Assembly (NCBI GenBank): GCA_030446715.1 | Contig: JAUJMU010000008.1 | Location: 221,280 to 285,279, forward strand | Length of the DNA: 64,000 nucleotides | Direction: 5' to 3' | Source of the DNA: Cytophagales bacterium | GTDB taxonomy: Bacteria; Bacteroidota; Bacteroidia; Cytophagales; 172606-1 | Shown here: positions 54,038 to 61,866 of the stretch, in pieces | Numbering within the stretch: position 1 is the first letter of the stretch | Layout: the number at the start of each line of letters is the position of its first letter | The notes under the pieces: generated by a model | What the model was told of the DNA's origin: nothing | Databases searched by the model: none | What the model saw: only the letters and a program-made list of their open reading frames with translations | Program-made: the position numbers and the translations under genes

Positions 54038-54919
54038 ATGATTCCAAAATGTAGGTATACGAGCCTCAGTTTGTGGCTGCTATTCTTTGTTTTTCCTGGT
54101 CTGCCATCATTCTCTCAGGAACAGCCTGCTATCAGGCCCGAAGAGAAAGTCTATAAGCAGATCAATGGCGTTGTTTTGAAAGCTTACGTTTATTACCCGC
54201 CTGATTACCGGCAGGGCAAAAAATACCCGGTCATTTTATTCTTCTTCGGGGGCGGCTGGAATAGTGGAAAAGTAAGCCAGTTCCAACAACACAGTCAGTA
54301 CTTTGCCCGGCGCGGCATGATTGCCGTTACGGCTGATTACCGCGTAGCATCACGTCACCAAACAACTCCTTTACAAGCCGTTGCCGACGCAAAATCGTGC
54401 GTGCGCTGGTTACGGCAAGAAGCTGAATCTCTGGGCGTTGATACGGGTCGCGTTATCGTCAGCGGTGGCTCGGCCGGGGGGCACCTGGCGGCGGCAACGG
54501 CTACCTTGCCCGGTTTTGATGAACCAGGTGAGGCTACCACAGTTAGTGCCAGGCCAAATGCATTAATCCTGTTTAATCCGGTCGTTAATACCTCAGCCAG
54601 TGGCTACGGGGCGGAGAAACTGGGTGCGCAAGCCATAGCGGCCTCGCCGGTTCATCACATTACCAAAAATCTGCCGCCAACCCTTATTTTCCACGGGACC
54701 GCTGATACAACTGTGCCTTACGAAAATGTACAGGAATTTCAGGCTAAAATGCTGGCGGCCGGGAACCGTTGTGAACTGACGCCATTCGAAGACCAGGGAC
54801 ACGGATTTTTTAACTACAAGGAGCAAAACCAGGAAAATTATTTAAAGACAGTCGTCCTCGCCGACAAATTTCTTGTATCCTTAGGCTTTGTTGATCCGCT
54901 GCCGGCTGAGCATAAGTAA
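54038..54919 (+). CDS. Exported alpha/beta hydrolase (esterase-like)
   Basis: 293 residues. Signal peptide to about 27 (GLPSFSQ). An oxyanion-hole motif FFFGGGWNSG (68-77), nucleophile elbow GGSAGG with Ser145, acid Asp223 in FHGTADTTVP and His255 in DQGHGFF make a complete catalytic triad. The fold matches the BD-FAE/acetyl-esterase group (COG0657-type). In glycan-degrading loci such proteins remove acetyl or other acyl groups from sugars. It follows the fusion remnant by 35 bases and ends the sulfatase-rich block. Confidence 0.88.
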   Translation: MIPKCRYTSLSLWLLFFVFPGLPSFSQEQPAIRPEEKVYKQINGVVLKAYVYYPPDYRQGKKYPVILFFFGGGWNSGKVSQFQQHSQYFARRGMIAVTADYRVASRHQTTPLQAVADAKSCVRWLRQEAESLGVDTGRVIVSGGSAGGHLAAATATLPGFDEPGEATTVSARPNALILFNPVVNTSASGYGAEKLGAQAIAASPVHHITKNLPPTLIFHGTADTTVPYENVQEFQAKMLAAGNRCELTPFEDQGHGFFNYKEQNQENYLKTVVLADKFLVSLGFVDPLPAEHK

Positions 54920-55349
54920 CAAGTTTAAGTTTTCTTGCTTGATTTCTCTTGCAACCGGTTCTCCTTAAAAGAACGAGTTGCCGCATACATGACAATTTTA
55001 AAAAATACAGGAATAGGACATCAGGAAAATCACATCTGGCAAGCAGCAGTACCTGTAATCTGCACTTATAATTTTTAGTGAATTTTTAACTGATGCAGCC
55101 GAAAGCTGACATTCCATAAAAGGAAAGAAATCAACCGTCTTTCATCTCTGACTCAACATTTTGTCCCGGCTTCAGCCAAGGACAGTAACTGGGTTGCAAA
55201 GTTAGTTATTTGACTATTCCAACAATCTATGGATATAGCTTTTGATCTGAAAACCAGACATCTGGCTTTGGCGTAAATAAGGTATTCCCCTTCGAGCCGC
55301 CTGCCTTAAATCTGGTTTTCCATTGCCTTAACCTTTTACCTTAAGTCTT
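54920..55349. other. Intergenic region before the exported redox module
   Basis: About 430 bases, A/T-richer than the genes around it, with no coding frame. It marks the border between the sulfatase block and the intact module that follows, and must hold the promoter of the 55350 gene. A possible Bacteroidota-type -7 box (TATAGCTTTTG near 55236) does not match the consensus spacing well, so no promoter is called. Confidence 0.4.
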
Positions 55350-56099
55350 ATGCAAAAAACTTTTTCTGACGCAAAAAATGAGAAGAATGCGGCTGCTCCT
55401 GCGTTTTTCCGGCGCCGTTCTTTCCTGCGTTCGGCCGGCATGGCTACTGCTTCGGCAGCAGTATTGCTTTCCGGCTGCAATTCTCATCTGGATGAATTTC
55501 TCGATGAGGTGGGCGACAAATCAGTCAAGGAGCTCATCAGTCTTTCCAGCGGTGACAAGGGCGTGCTCAATTACGCCTACACGCTGGAACAGTTGGAAGC
55601 CGCCTTTTTCACCATGGCGGTGAACAACCAGAGTTTTATGAACGGGCTTACTTCCGCTGACCGCCGGTTTTTCACGGAAGTCCGCAACCATGAGGTGGTT
55701 CACGTGGAATTTTTCAAAGCCGTTCTGGGAAATGATGCCATTCCTGATCTGAAGTTCAATTTCAGCTCCATCAACTTCAGCAACCGCAATCAGGTGCTGC
55801 GCACAGCCAGCATGTTTGAGGACCTTGGCGTAGCCGCTTACAACGGCGCGGGCAAATACCTCTCCAGCCCGGCCAATCTGCTGCTTGCCGGCAAGATCGT
55901 GTCGGTGGAAGCCCGCCACGCGGCGTATTTCCGGGAGATTCTGGACAACTACGATCCGGGCTCCGGAAATCCGGTTTCCTTTGCCGGTGATGATATTATA
56001 GATGAGAATGGGCTTGACCTGGCCCTGCCTCCTGACGAGGTGCTTGCCCGAGCTGCCCCTTATATCCTGCCCGATATAGACGTAAGCAGAATCATGTAA
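55350..56099 (+). CDS. Tat-type ferritin-like domain lipoprotein
   Basis: 249 residues. RRRSFLRSAG (21-30) is a twin-arginine signal, followed by a lipobox (VLLSGC, Cys43). The mature part is a four-helix ferritin-like domain (PF13668 type): YTLEQLEAAFFTMAV, EVRNHEVVHVEFFKAVL, MFEDLGVAAYNGAGKYL and VSVEARHAAYFREIL give the paired Glu and His residues expected of a di-metal site. Folding before Tat export would fit a metal-loaded protein. It lies 26 bases before a related gene and forms a pair with it. The function is unknown; members are linked to desiccation or oxidative stress only by annotation. Confidence 0.88.
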   Translation: MQKTFSDAKNEKNAAAPAFFRRRSFLRSAGMATASAAVLLSGCNSHLDEFLDEVGDKSVKELISLSSGDKGVLNYAYTLEQLEAAFFTMAVNNQSFMNGLTSADRRFFTEVRNHEVVHVEFFKAVLGNDAIPDLKFNFSSINFSNRNQVLRTASMFEDLGVAAYNGAGKYLSSPANLLLAGKIVSVEARHAAYFREILDNYDPGSGNPVSFAGDDIIDENGLDLALPPDEVLARAAPYILPDIDVSRIM

Positions 56100-56125
56100 C
56101 CTCCACCTGAACAAAACTCAAGATC

Positions 56126-56935
56126 ATGAACATATTCAATCTCATCGAATCACTCGATAACAAAGACGCAAAGCTGAAAGAGCATACGGATCTTTCCAAC
56201 CGGCGGGACGTATTCCGTTCGCTGGGAGACTCTGGCAGGAAGCTGGCCCTTGGCACCTTCACAGTGGGTGCAGCCACGGTGGCTTCTTCCAAAAAGGCAA
56301 TGGCCCAGGGCGGCAGCGGTGTGGTGGACGTGCTCAACTTTGCCCTGCTGCTGGAGCATCTGGAAGCAGATTTCTACCAGATGGCCCTTGACTCCGGGGT
56401 GATCCCTTCGGGCACGCCCGAGAGAGTCTTCATGCAGATCGGCAAGCACGAGCGGCAGCACGTGGACTTTCTGATGAAGACAATCAACGCCCTTGGCGGC
56501 ATGCCCATCCAAAAGCCCGGGTTTGACTTTACGGCCGGCGGCATGTTTATGCCCTTTGCCAACTACGGCCAGTTTCTGAGTCTGGCGCAGGCTTTTGAAG
56601 ATACGGGTGTGAGAGCCTACAAGGGACAGGCAGCCAATCTGATGAGCAACGACGCCGTGCTGACGGCTGCCCTGCAGATCCACTCGGTGGAAGCACGGCA
56701 CGCGGCAAGGGTGCGCCGCCTGAGAGGCGTGCAGAGCTGGCACCTGAGAACCGAGCGGGACCGCAACGTGGCGGCAGTGTACGCCGGTGAAGACAACGTA
56801 GTGCAGGGCGGGGTGGATCTGACCATGGTGGTCAATGATCCCATGATCAGCCGCGAAGACATTGCAGAGTCTTTCGACGAGCCGCTGACCAGAGCCGAAG
56901 TAACCGCCATTGCCTCTATGTTTATTGTCTCTTAG
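56126..56935 (+). CDS. Tat-type ferritin-like domain protein
   Basis: 269 residues. SNRRDVFRSLG (24-34) resembles a Tat motif, followed by a hydrophobic stretch (LALGTFTVGAATVA) ending KAMAQG. The ferritin-like domain has VLNFALLLEHLEADFYQMAL, GKHERQHVDFL, AFEDTGVRAYKGQ and HSVEARHAARVRRL, again placing Glu/His pairs for two metals. A longer C-terminal tail (MISREDIAESF, TRAEVTAIASMFI) is typical of the longer subfamily. It probably works with the shorter protein encoded at 55350 in the periplasm. A stem-loop follows the gene. Confidence 0.88.
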   Translation: MNIFNLIESLDNKDAKLKEHTDLSNRRDVFRSLGDSGRKLALGTFTVGAATVASSKKAMAQGGSGVVDVLNFALLLEHLEADFYQMALDSGVIPSGTPERVFMQIGKHERQHVDFLMKTINALGGMPIQKPGFDFTAGGMFMPFANYGQFLSLAQAFEDTGVRAYKGQAANLMSNDAVLTAALQIHSVEARHAARVRRLRGVQSWHLRTERDRNVAAVYAGEDNVVQGGVDLTMVVNDPMISREDIAESFDEPLTRAEVTAIASMFIVS

Positions 56936-56995
56936 ACGGGAGACTGTCGGCTCCTGATCAATGTAGCGGCAAGGATGATCCTTCAACAGAAAACC

Positions 56996-57027
56996 CCTGC
57001 CAGTTGTGGCAGGAGGATGGGCTTCTT
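56996..57027 (+). terminator. Likely rho-independent terminator after the ferritin-like pair
   Basis: CCTGCCA (56996-57002), loop GTTG, TGGCAGG (57007-57013), then a G-rich spacer and a T run (TTCTTTTTT near 57021-57030). It separates the ferritin-like pair from the next gene at 57095. Confidence 0.55.
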
Positions 57028-57094
57028 TTTTCCTGCCGGATGCAGGATACTTAATTCTATAATTCTTCTATATTTTTTTTAACCGGCTACATTT

Positions 57095-58729
57095 ATGAAA
57101 AACAACCTGTTATCAGCTATGACCTCAAGGTGGGGAAAAAATGGGTCTCAAGTAAAGTCAGGCTTTCACCCGGCAATGCCGACCTTTTGGGTCGCGGCTT
57201 TTTTTAGTATTGCCCTTGTGCTTTCGGGCTGCGAAGCCATTAAAAATTTACTTGATGAGGAGGAACGCCCTAAGCAGAACTTTGAGCCATCCGCTCAATT
57301 TCCCGTTATACAGCTCCCCAGGGGTTACAAGATTGAGAAAGTAGCAAGTGAGCTTACCTATCCCACTTCCGTGGCCTGGGATGACCAGGGGCGGATGTAT
57401 GTAGCCGAGGCCGGAGGGGCATTCTTGGATGAGCCAGCGCCCGCCCGGATCATGAGGATAGAAAACGGAGAGGCGATAGAAGTGGCTAATCTGGAGCAAA
57501 AGGGCATATATCCCGCCATATCGGGCATGGTCTGGCACAAGGGTGCCCTTTACTTTACCCACCGGGCTGATGACATGACCGGCGCCGTTTCCCGTATGAC
57601 ACCTGACGGTACGGTAACCGAACTCTTCAGAGGGTTTGTCGACAGCCAGACCGACCACCAGCTTAATGATATAAGAGTAGGCCCGGACGGACGCCTGTAT
57701 TTTGCCTCAGGTCTTGGTGGTAACTCAGCAGTTATGGCACAAGACATGACACCCTTTGTCCTCAAGAATCCGACTACGGCACGCGCCACTCCGGCTAAGG
57801 ATATTGTGCTGACGGGGCGAAACTTTAAAGTAGCCAACTACCTCACCAAGGATGTATTTGGTGACACGGTGGCGACGGGTGCTTTCGTTCCTTTCGGCAC
57901 TGCGACCAAGCCGGGGCAGGTGATCAAGGGCGTTAAGAAGCCAGGAGGTGCCATCATGGTGTTTGATCCGGCTAACCCGGAGGGTACTCTTGAGATGTAT
58001 GCCTGGGGATTCCGCAATGTTATCGGTATGGCCTGGAACAAGCAAGGAGAGATGTTTGCCGCCCAGAATGGCTACGATGTTGCCGCCGGCCGGCCCATCA
58101 AAGACCAGTACGATCCCACTTACCGGGTTCGCAAGGATGCCTGGTACGGAGTACCTGATTTTTCCGCTGCACTTGAGCCAGTCACTGATGCCAAGTTTCA
58201 ACCCCCCGGTGAACTGTTGGCACCCGTGTTTATCAATGGCAAAAAGCAGGAGAAAAAGCTTGGATTTGTGATTGACCACCAGGCCAGTGGACTCACTCCG
58301 CCCGACAAGTCTCTGATAGCGGGCCTGCACCCGGTTAATTCATCTCCCTCTAAGCCTGATGTGGCTCCTGATTCATGGGGAGAGTACGCAGATCATCTGT
58401 TTGTTCCTGAATGGGGTGATATGGCCTGGTTCACCAATCCTCTGCGTGATAAGCCAGTGGGTAACAGAATAGTACGCATTAATCCTGCCACTAACCAAGT
58501 GGAGCCTTTCATTCACAATGCCAAGCCTGGACCTGCTTCTGAACAAGGGGCGATAGGCAAGGGGATCGAGAGACCCTATGATGTGAAGTTTGGACCTGAC
58601 GGAGCCATGTACATTGTCGATTTCGGCCAGCATTTAATCGTTCTCCAGCACATTGAACATGGACACTTACCCTTTGAGTGGCCGGAACGAACAGGTGCGA
58701 TCTGGAAAGTCACAAAAACAAACAAGTAG
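57095..58729 (+). CDS. L-sorbosone dehydrogenase-like beta-propeller lipoprotein
   Basis: 544 residues. Lipobox VLSGC (Cys46). The beta-propeller fold begins at LPRGYKIEKVASELTYPTSVAW (outlined), with WDDQGRMYVAEAGG, LYFTHRADDMTGAVSR, DIRVGPDGRLYFASG, AWGFRNVIGMAWN and VKFGPDGAMYIVDFG, the repeats of PQQ-type sugar (sorbosone/glucose) dehydrogenases. QNGYDV and VIDHQASGLTPP are shared with the paralogue at 58944. It probably oxidises a sugar or aldehyde in the periplasm or at the outer membrane and passes electrons onward. No haem motif was seen in this protein. Confidence 0.85.
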   Translation: MKNNLLSAMTSRWGKNGSQVKSGFHPAMPTFWVAAFFSIALVLSGCEAIKNLLDEEERPKQNFEPSAQFPVIQLPRGYKIEKVASELTYPTSVAWDDQGRMYVAEAGGAFLDEPAPARIMRIENGEAIEVANLEQKGIYPAISGMVWHKGALYFTHRADDMTGAVSRMTPDGTVTELFRGFVDSQTDHQLNDIRVGPDGRLYFASGLGGNSAVMAQDMTPFVLKNPTTARATPAKDIVLTGRNFKVANYLTKDVFGDTVATGAFVPFGTATKPGQVIKGVKKPGGAIMVFDPANPEGTLEMYAWGFRNVIGMAWNKQGEMFAAQNGYDVAAGRPIKDQYDPTYRVRKDAWYGVPDFSAALEPVTDAKFQPPGELLAPVFINGKKQEKKLGFVIDHQASGLTPPDKSLIAGLHPVNSSPSKPDVAPDSWGEYADHLFVPEWGDMAWFTNPLRDKPVGNRIVRINPATNQVEPFIHNAKPGPASEQGAIGKGIERPYDVKFGPDGAMYIVDFGQHLIVLQHIEHGHLPFEWPERTGAIWKVTKTNK

Positions 58730-58810
58730 ATGCCATTAGGCATTAGGAATTAGTAAAAATAAGAGCTAGTCAAGCAGCAGGTACTAAAGGTCTTACAAAG
58801 ATCCCAGGTA

Positions 58811-58859
58811 CTTGCTTCCCAATCACTTCTTGCTTTCCAAGAAGTGATTGGGAAGCAAG
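58811..58859. repeat. Perfect 22-bp stem-loop between the two dehydrogenase genes
   Basis: Arms 58811-58832 and 58838-58859 are exact complements (ends CTTGCTTCCC / GGGAAGCAAG), with a loop CTTTC. A third partial copy, AAGAAGTGATTG, follows directly (about 58857-58868). No T run. It could end transcription, stabilise RNA, or be a short palindromic repeat. Confidence 0.8.
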
Positions 58860-58943
58860 AAGTGATTGCCAGGGAAGATGGAGAGATTAGTAAGGGAGCC
58901 GATGCTAAAATTGCTTGATTCACCAATAAACTACTTACAACTT

Positions 58944-60551
58944 ATGAAAAACAACTTATCAGCAAGGACCTCAAAGTGGAAGGAAAACCTGTCCAAATCC
59001 AGCTTTCGCCGCGCTATTCCCGCGTTTTCATTGGTTACCTTTTTCAGTTTTGCCGTTGCCCTTTCGGGCTGTGCCTTTTTGGAAGACCTGATTGAAAAGC
59101 TGCCCGATGAGGCGGAAAACAAATATCCGCTGGTGCAGCTGCCCGACGGGTACCAGATCGAAAAGGTAGTGGGAGGACTCAACCTGCCCACCAGCATCAC
59201 CTGGGACAATGAAGGCAATATGTTCGTGGCCGAAGCCGGAGGTGGCCTTGAGCCGGAACAGAAAGCGCCCATCCGGATCATGCAGGTGAAAGACGGACAG
59301 GCCACCGAGGCGGTGAACCTGACGGGTAAGGGTGTGAACGGATCGGTGGTAGGACTTACCTGGCACAACGGTGCCTTCTACTTTACCCACCGGGCAAACG
59401 ACCTGACAGGAGCCGTATCAATGGCTACCAAAGCCGGCCAGGTGCAGCAACTCTTTTCCGGCATCATTGACAATCAGTCCGAACACCAGATCAACGACAT
59501 CAGGATGGGCCCCGACGGCCGCATGTACATAGCCGTTGGCCTTGCCGGCAATGCCGGAGTGATGGATATGTCCGTCGGCCCCTGGATCATGGCAAGTCCG
59601 GATGTGCAAGCCCGCCCCTGCCAGGACATCGTGCTGGTGGGACGCAACTTCAAAACGCCGGACTTCCGCACCATGGACAACCCCAGTGACACAGTCCTTA
59701 CCGGTGCATTTGTGCCGTTCGGCACGCCCACTACTCCCGGTCAGGTGATTCAGGGCGTAACCCTCTGCGGGGGCTCAATTCTGTCTTTCGACCCCAACAA
59801 CCCGATGGGCACCATCAGGACCCACGCCTGGGGCTTCCGCAATCTGATCGGCCTTGCGTGGAACAAGCAGACCGGAGACATGTACGCGGCCGAAAACGGC
59901 TATGATGTGCGCGGCTCACGGCCCGTGAAGGATTACATGGATGCCACCCTGAAGGTAAAGGAGGGCATGTGGTACGGAGTGCCCGATTTCTCGGCTGGTC
60001 GTGAAGCACTTACTGATCCCAAATTTGAGGTGCCCGACAGCCTGCAGGCAATGGTGGTCGTGAACGGACAGCCGCAGGGCAAGAACCTTGGTTTTGTGAT
60101 TGACCACCAGGCCAGCGGCCTTACCCCTCCTGACCGTTCGCTGGTAGTGGGCCGCCACGAGTTCAACTCTTCCCCTAGTCTGCTGGACGTAGCGCCTGCT
60201 TCCTGGGGCGATATGAACGGCCATCTGTTCATCGCCGAATGGGGTGATCTGGCTCCGCCAACCAATCCGCTCCGCGGCAAGGCACCGGCCGGTTCGCAGA
60301 TAGTGAAGGTAGATCCGGTTACCCGCCAGTTAATGCCATTCGTGCGCAACAGACAACCCGGACCCGCTTCCATGCAGGGCAAGGCCGGTCAGGGCATTGA
60401 AAGACCCTTCGACGTAAAGTTTGGTCCGGACGGCGCCATGTATATCGTCGATTACGGCGTGGTGCAGATTGATATGTCCAGGCGGCCTCCCTATACTTAC
60501 AAAACCGGCACCGGCGTGATCTGGAAAGTGAGTAAGAAGAAGGAAATGTAA
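58944..60551 (+). CDS. L-sorbosone dehydrogenase-like beta-propeller lipoprotein (paralogue)
   Basis: Start at the ATG at 58944 (MKNNLSARTSKWK), which parallels the start of the 57095 protein (MKNNLLSAMTSRW); an upstream ATG at 58866 would add 26 residues without a signal sequence. 535 residues. Lipobox VALSGC (Cys43). Propeller repeats: LPDGYQIEKVVGGLNLPTSI (outlined), WDNEGNMFVAEAGG, FYFTHRANDLTGAVSM, IRMGPDGRMYIAVG, AWGFRNLIGLAWN and VKFGPDGAMYIVDYG. A clear tandem duplicate of the preceding gene, presumably with a related sugar-oxidising role. Confidence 0.87.
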   Translation: MKNNLSARTSKWKENLSKSSFRRAIPAFSLVTFFSFAVALSGCAFLEDLIEKLPDEAENKYPLVQLPDGYQIEKVVGGLNLPTSITWDNEGNMFVAEAGGGLEPEQKAPIRIMQVKDGQATEAVNLTGKGVNGSVVGLTWHNGAFYFTHRANDLTGAVSMATKAGQVQQLFSGIIDNQSEHQINDIRMGPDGRMYIAVGLAGNAGVMDMSVGPWIMASPDVQARPCQDIVLVGRNFKTPDFRTMDNPSDTVLTGAFVPFGTPTTPGQVIQGVTLCGGSILSFDPNNPMGTIRTHAWGFRNLIGLAWNKQTGDMYAAENGYDVRGSRPVKDYMDATLKVKEGMWYGVPDFSAGREALTDPKFEVPDSLQAMVVVNGQPQGKNLGFVIDHQASGLTPPDRSLVVGRHEFNSSPSLLDVAPASWGDMNGHLFIAEWGDLAPPTNPLRGKAPAGSQIVKVDPVTRQLMPFVRNRQPGPASMQGKAGQGIERPFDVKFGPDGAMYIVDYGVVQIDMSRRPPYTYKTGTGVIWKVSKKKEM

Positions 60552-60603
60552 AATGTTAAGTAAAGGAATCGCCTCCATCTGGCAGGAAAAGAAACGTGTC
60601 GCA

Positions 60604-60634
60604 AACCTTCCGGATTACCCAAATCCGGAAGGTT
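60604..60634 (+). terminator. Stem-loop terminator candidate
   Basis: AACCTTCCGGATT (60604-60616) and AATCCGGAAGGTT (60622-60634) are exact complements around a 5-base loop, followed by TTCC. It lies 53 bases after the stop at 60551 and 66 bases before the next gene. Confidence 0.65.
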
Positions 60635-60699
60635 TTCCTGAAAAGAAACGACGCGGTTTATAGCTGATTTCACTTTTATTCATTTCTAAAACTAACGTC

Positions 60700-61446
60700 A
60701 TGAGGAGAAAAATCTTAACCATTTGCCTTGCCGCTGCATTATCCGGGTTTTCGGGCTGTGACCTGATCGATGACCTGGAAAATGAGCTGGACAACACCAG
60801 GGCCAGAAAATTCACCGTCCGCGTCGAGAACGTATCGATGCCCGGCACCATTACCTCTGACCGGGCCGGGGGCACTGTTCCGCTTTCACCGGGAGCCTAC
60901 GCTGTTTATATGGGTGACAATCCTATGTTCCACGTGGACCAGCCAGCGAATAATGCAACCGCACGCATCGCCGAGGATGGTTTTCCGATGATGAAAGCAA
61001 TGGATCTGAAAAACAATTCAAAGGTATCCATGAGCGGAACGTTTGATTCGCCCGGCGGACCAGACATGGGGCCGGCTCTTTTTGCCGGAGAGGTGTCCAC
61101 TTTCACCGTGACCGCAAAGCCCGGTGACAGGCTGCAATTACAGACCATGTTCGTGCAGTCAAACGACTGGTTTTACGCGTTCGGCGACAATGGATTAGCT
61201 CTTTTCAATGGCAATAGCCCTGTCAGCGGAGACATGACGGACAAGCTGGTACTCTACGATGCCGGAACAGAAACGGACACCGCTCCGGGTACCGGACCCT
61301 ACCAGAAGCCGGTGCAGGACCCGATGGCCACCAATGTCGGGCCGGACGATACGGTAAACATGATCAGACGGGCCAGTGACCGTCACCCCGGTTTTACCAT
61401 CCCGGCTAAAAACATGGTAATCAAAATCACCATTACCCCGCAGTAG
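60700..61446 (+). CDS. Spondin-domain lipoprotein
   Basis: 248 residues. Lipobox GFSGC (Cys20). The mature part matches the spondin N-terminal domain found in bacterial exported proteins: KFTVRVENVS, LSPGAYAVYMG, NPMFHVDQPA, ALFAGEVSTFTVTAKPGDRLQLQTMF (outlined), DWFYAFGDNGLALF, KLVLYDAGTETDTAPGTGPYQ and a C-terminal MVIKITIT. Such domains are adhesive in animals; in bacteria the role is unknown. Asp/Glu residues in DAGTETDTAPG suggest calcium binding. It sits with the dehydrogenase and ferritin-like genes, so a shared envelope function is likely. Confidence 0.82.
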   Translation: MRRKILTICLAAALSGFSGCDLIDDLENELDNTRARKFTVRVENVSMPGTITSDRAGGTVPLSPGAYAVYMGDNPMFHVDQPANNATARIAEDGFPMMKAMDLKNNSKVSMSGTFDSPGGPDMGPALFAGEVSTFTVTAKPGDRLQLQTMFVQSNDWFYAFGDNGLALFNGNSPVSGDMTDKLVLYDAGTETDTAPGTGPYQKPVQDPMATNVGPDDTVNMIRRASDRHPGFTIPAKNMVIKITITPQ

Positions 61447-61866
61447 CGCTGATGCAGGTAAAAGGCGCAAAAGGGAGCACTGAACCGGTGTTTCTGAAGG
61501 TTCCGGGCGGTAATCTAATGCCGGATGTCTGCTTAATCAGTTTTCAGACTTGTCAGCCTTTTACTCTCAATATATCAGCCTTCTCCGTCAGGAGAACCAC
61601 CCCTGACCTTTCCCTCTTTCAGAAGGAGAGGTCAGGGGTGGTTGCTAGTTAAGTTGCTGATGACCAAAGGAGAACATGTATGTTGACAAAAAAGGATAAA
61701 GCCGTTGCGGTCCGTGAGAACTGCAACGGCTTTATCGTTGGTGGTGGCTGCTCCGGTCAGGGAACCAAAGCCGGCAGGCAGCAAAAGCTTCTAAACTGAT
61801 TCCCTATCGGAATGGGTAACTGTAACCAAGGTTAAATGCATTTTGTAGCACCAAATACCTATTTCC
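61447..61866. repeat. Intergenic region with two strong stem-loops
   Basis: The 420-base gap holds two hairpins and no gene. At 61595-61643, AACCACCCCTGACC and GGTCAGGGGTGGTT pair perfectly over 14 bases around a 21-base loop, related to the GC-rich hairpins at 17417 and 44898. At 61695-61736, GATAAAGCCGTTGC and GCAACGGCTTTATC pair perfectly over 14 bases with a 14-base loop; no T run follows. The first may act as terminator for the spondin gene. Confidence 0.75.

Noticed and set aside
55205..55250. Possible Bacteroidota promoter (TTTG ... TATAGCTTTTG) before the ferritin-like pair
   Set aside because: The -7 box has one base too many between TA and the final TTTG, and similar A/T-rich strings occur by chance throughout the gap.
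61682..61700. TTGACA-like string before the 61695 stem-loop
   Set aside because: Bacteroidota primary promoters do not use the TTGACA/TATAAT consensus, and no partner box was found.
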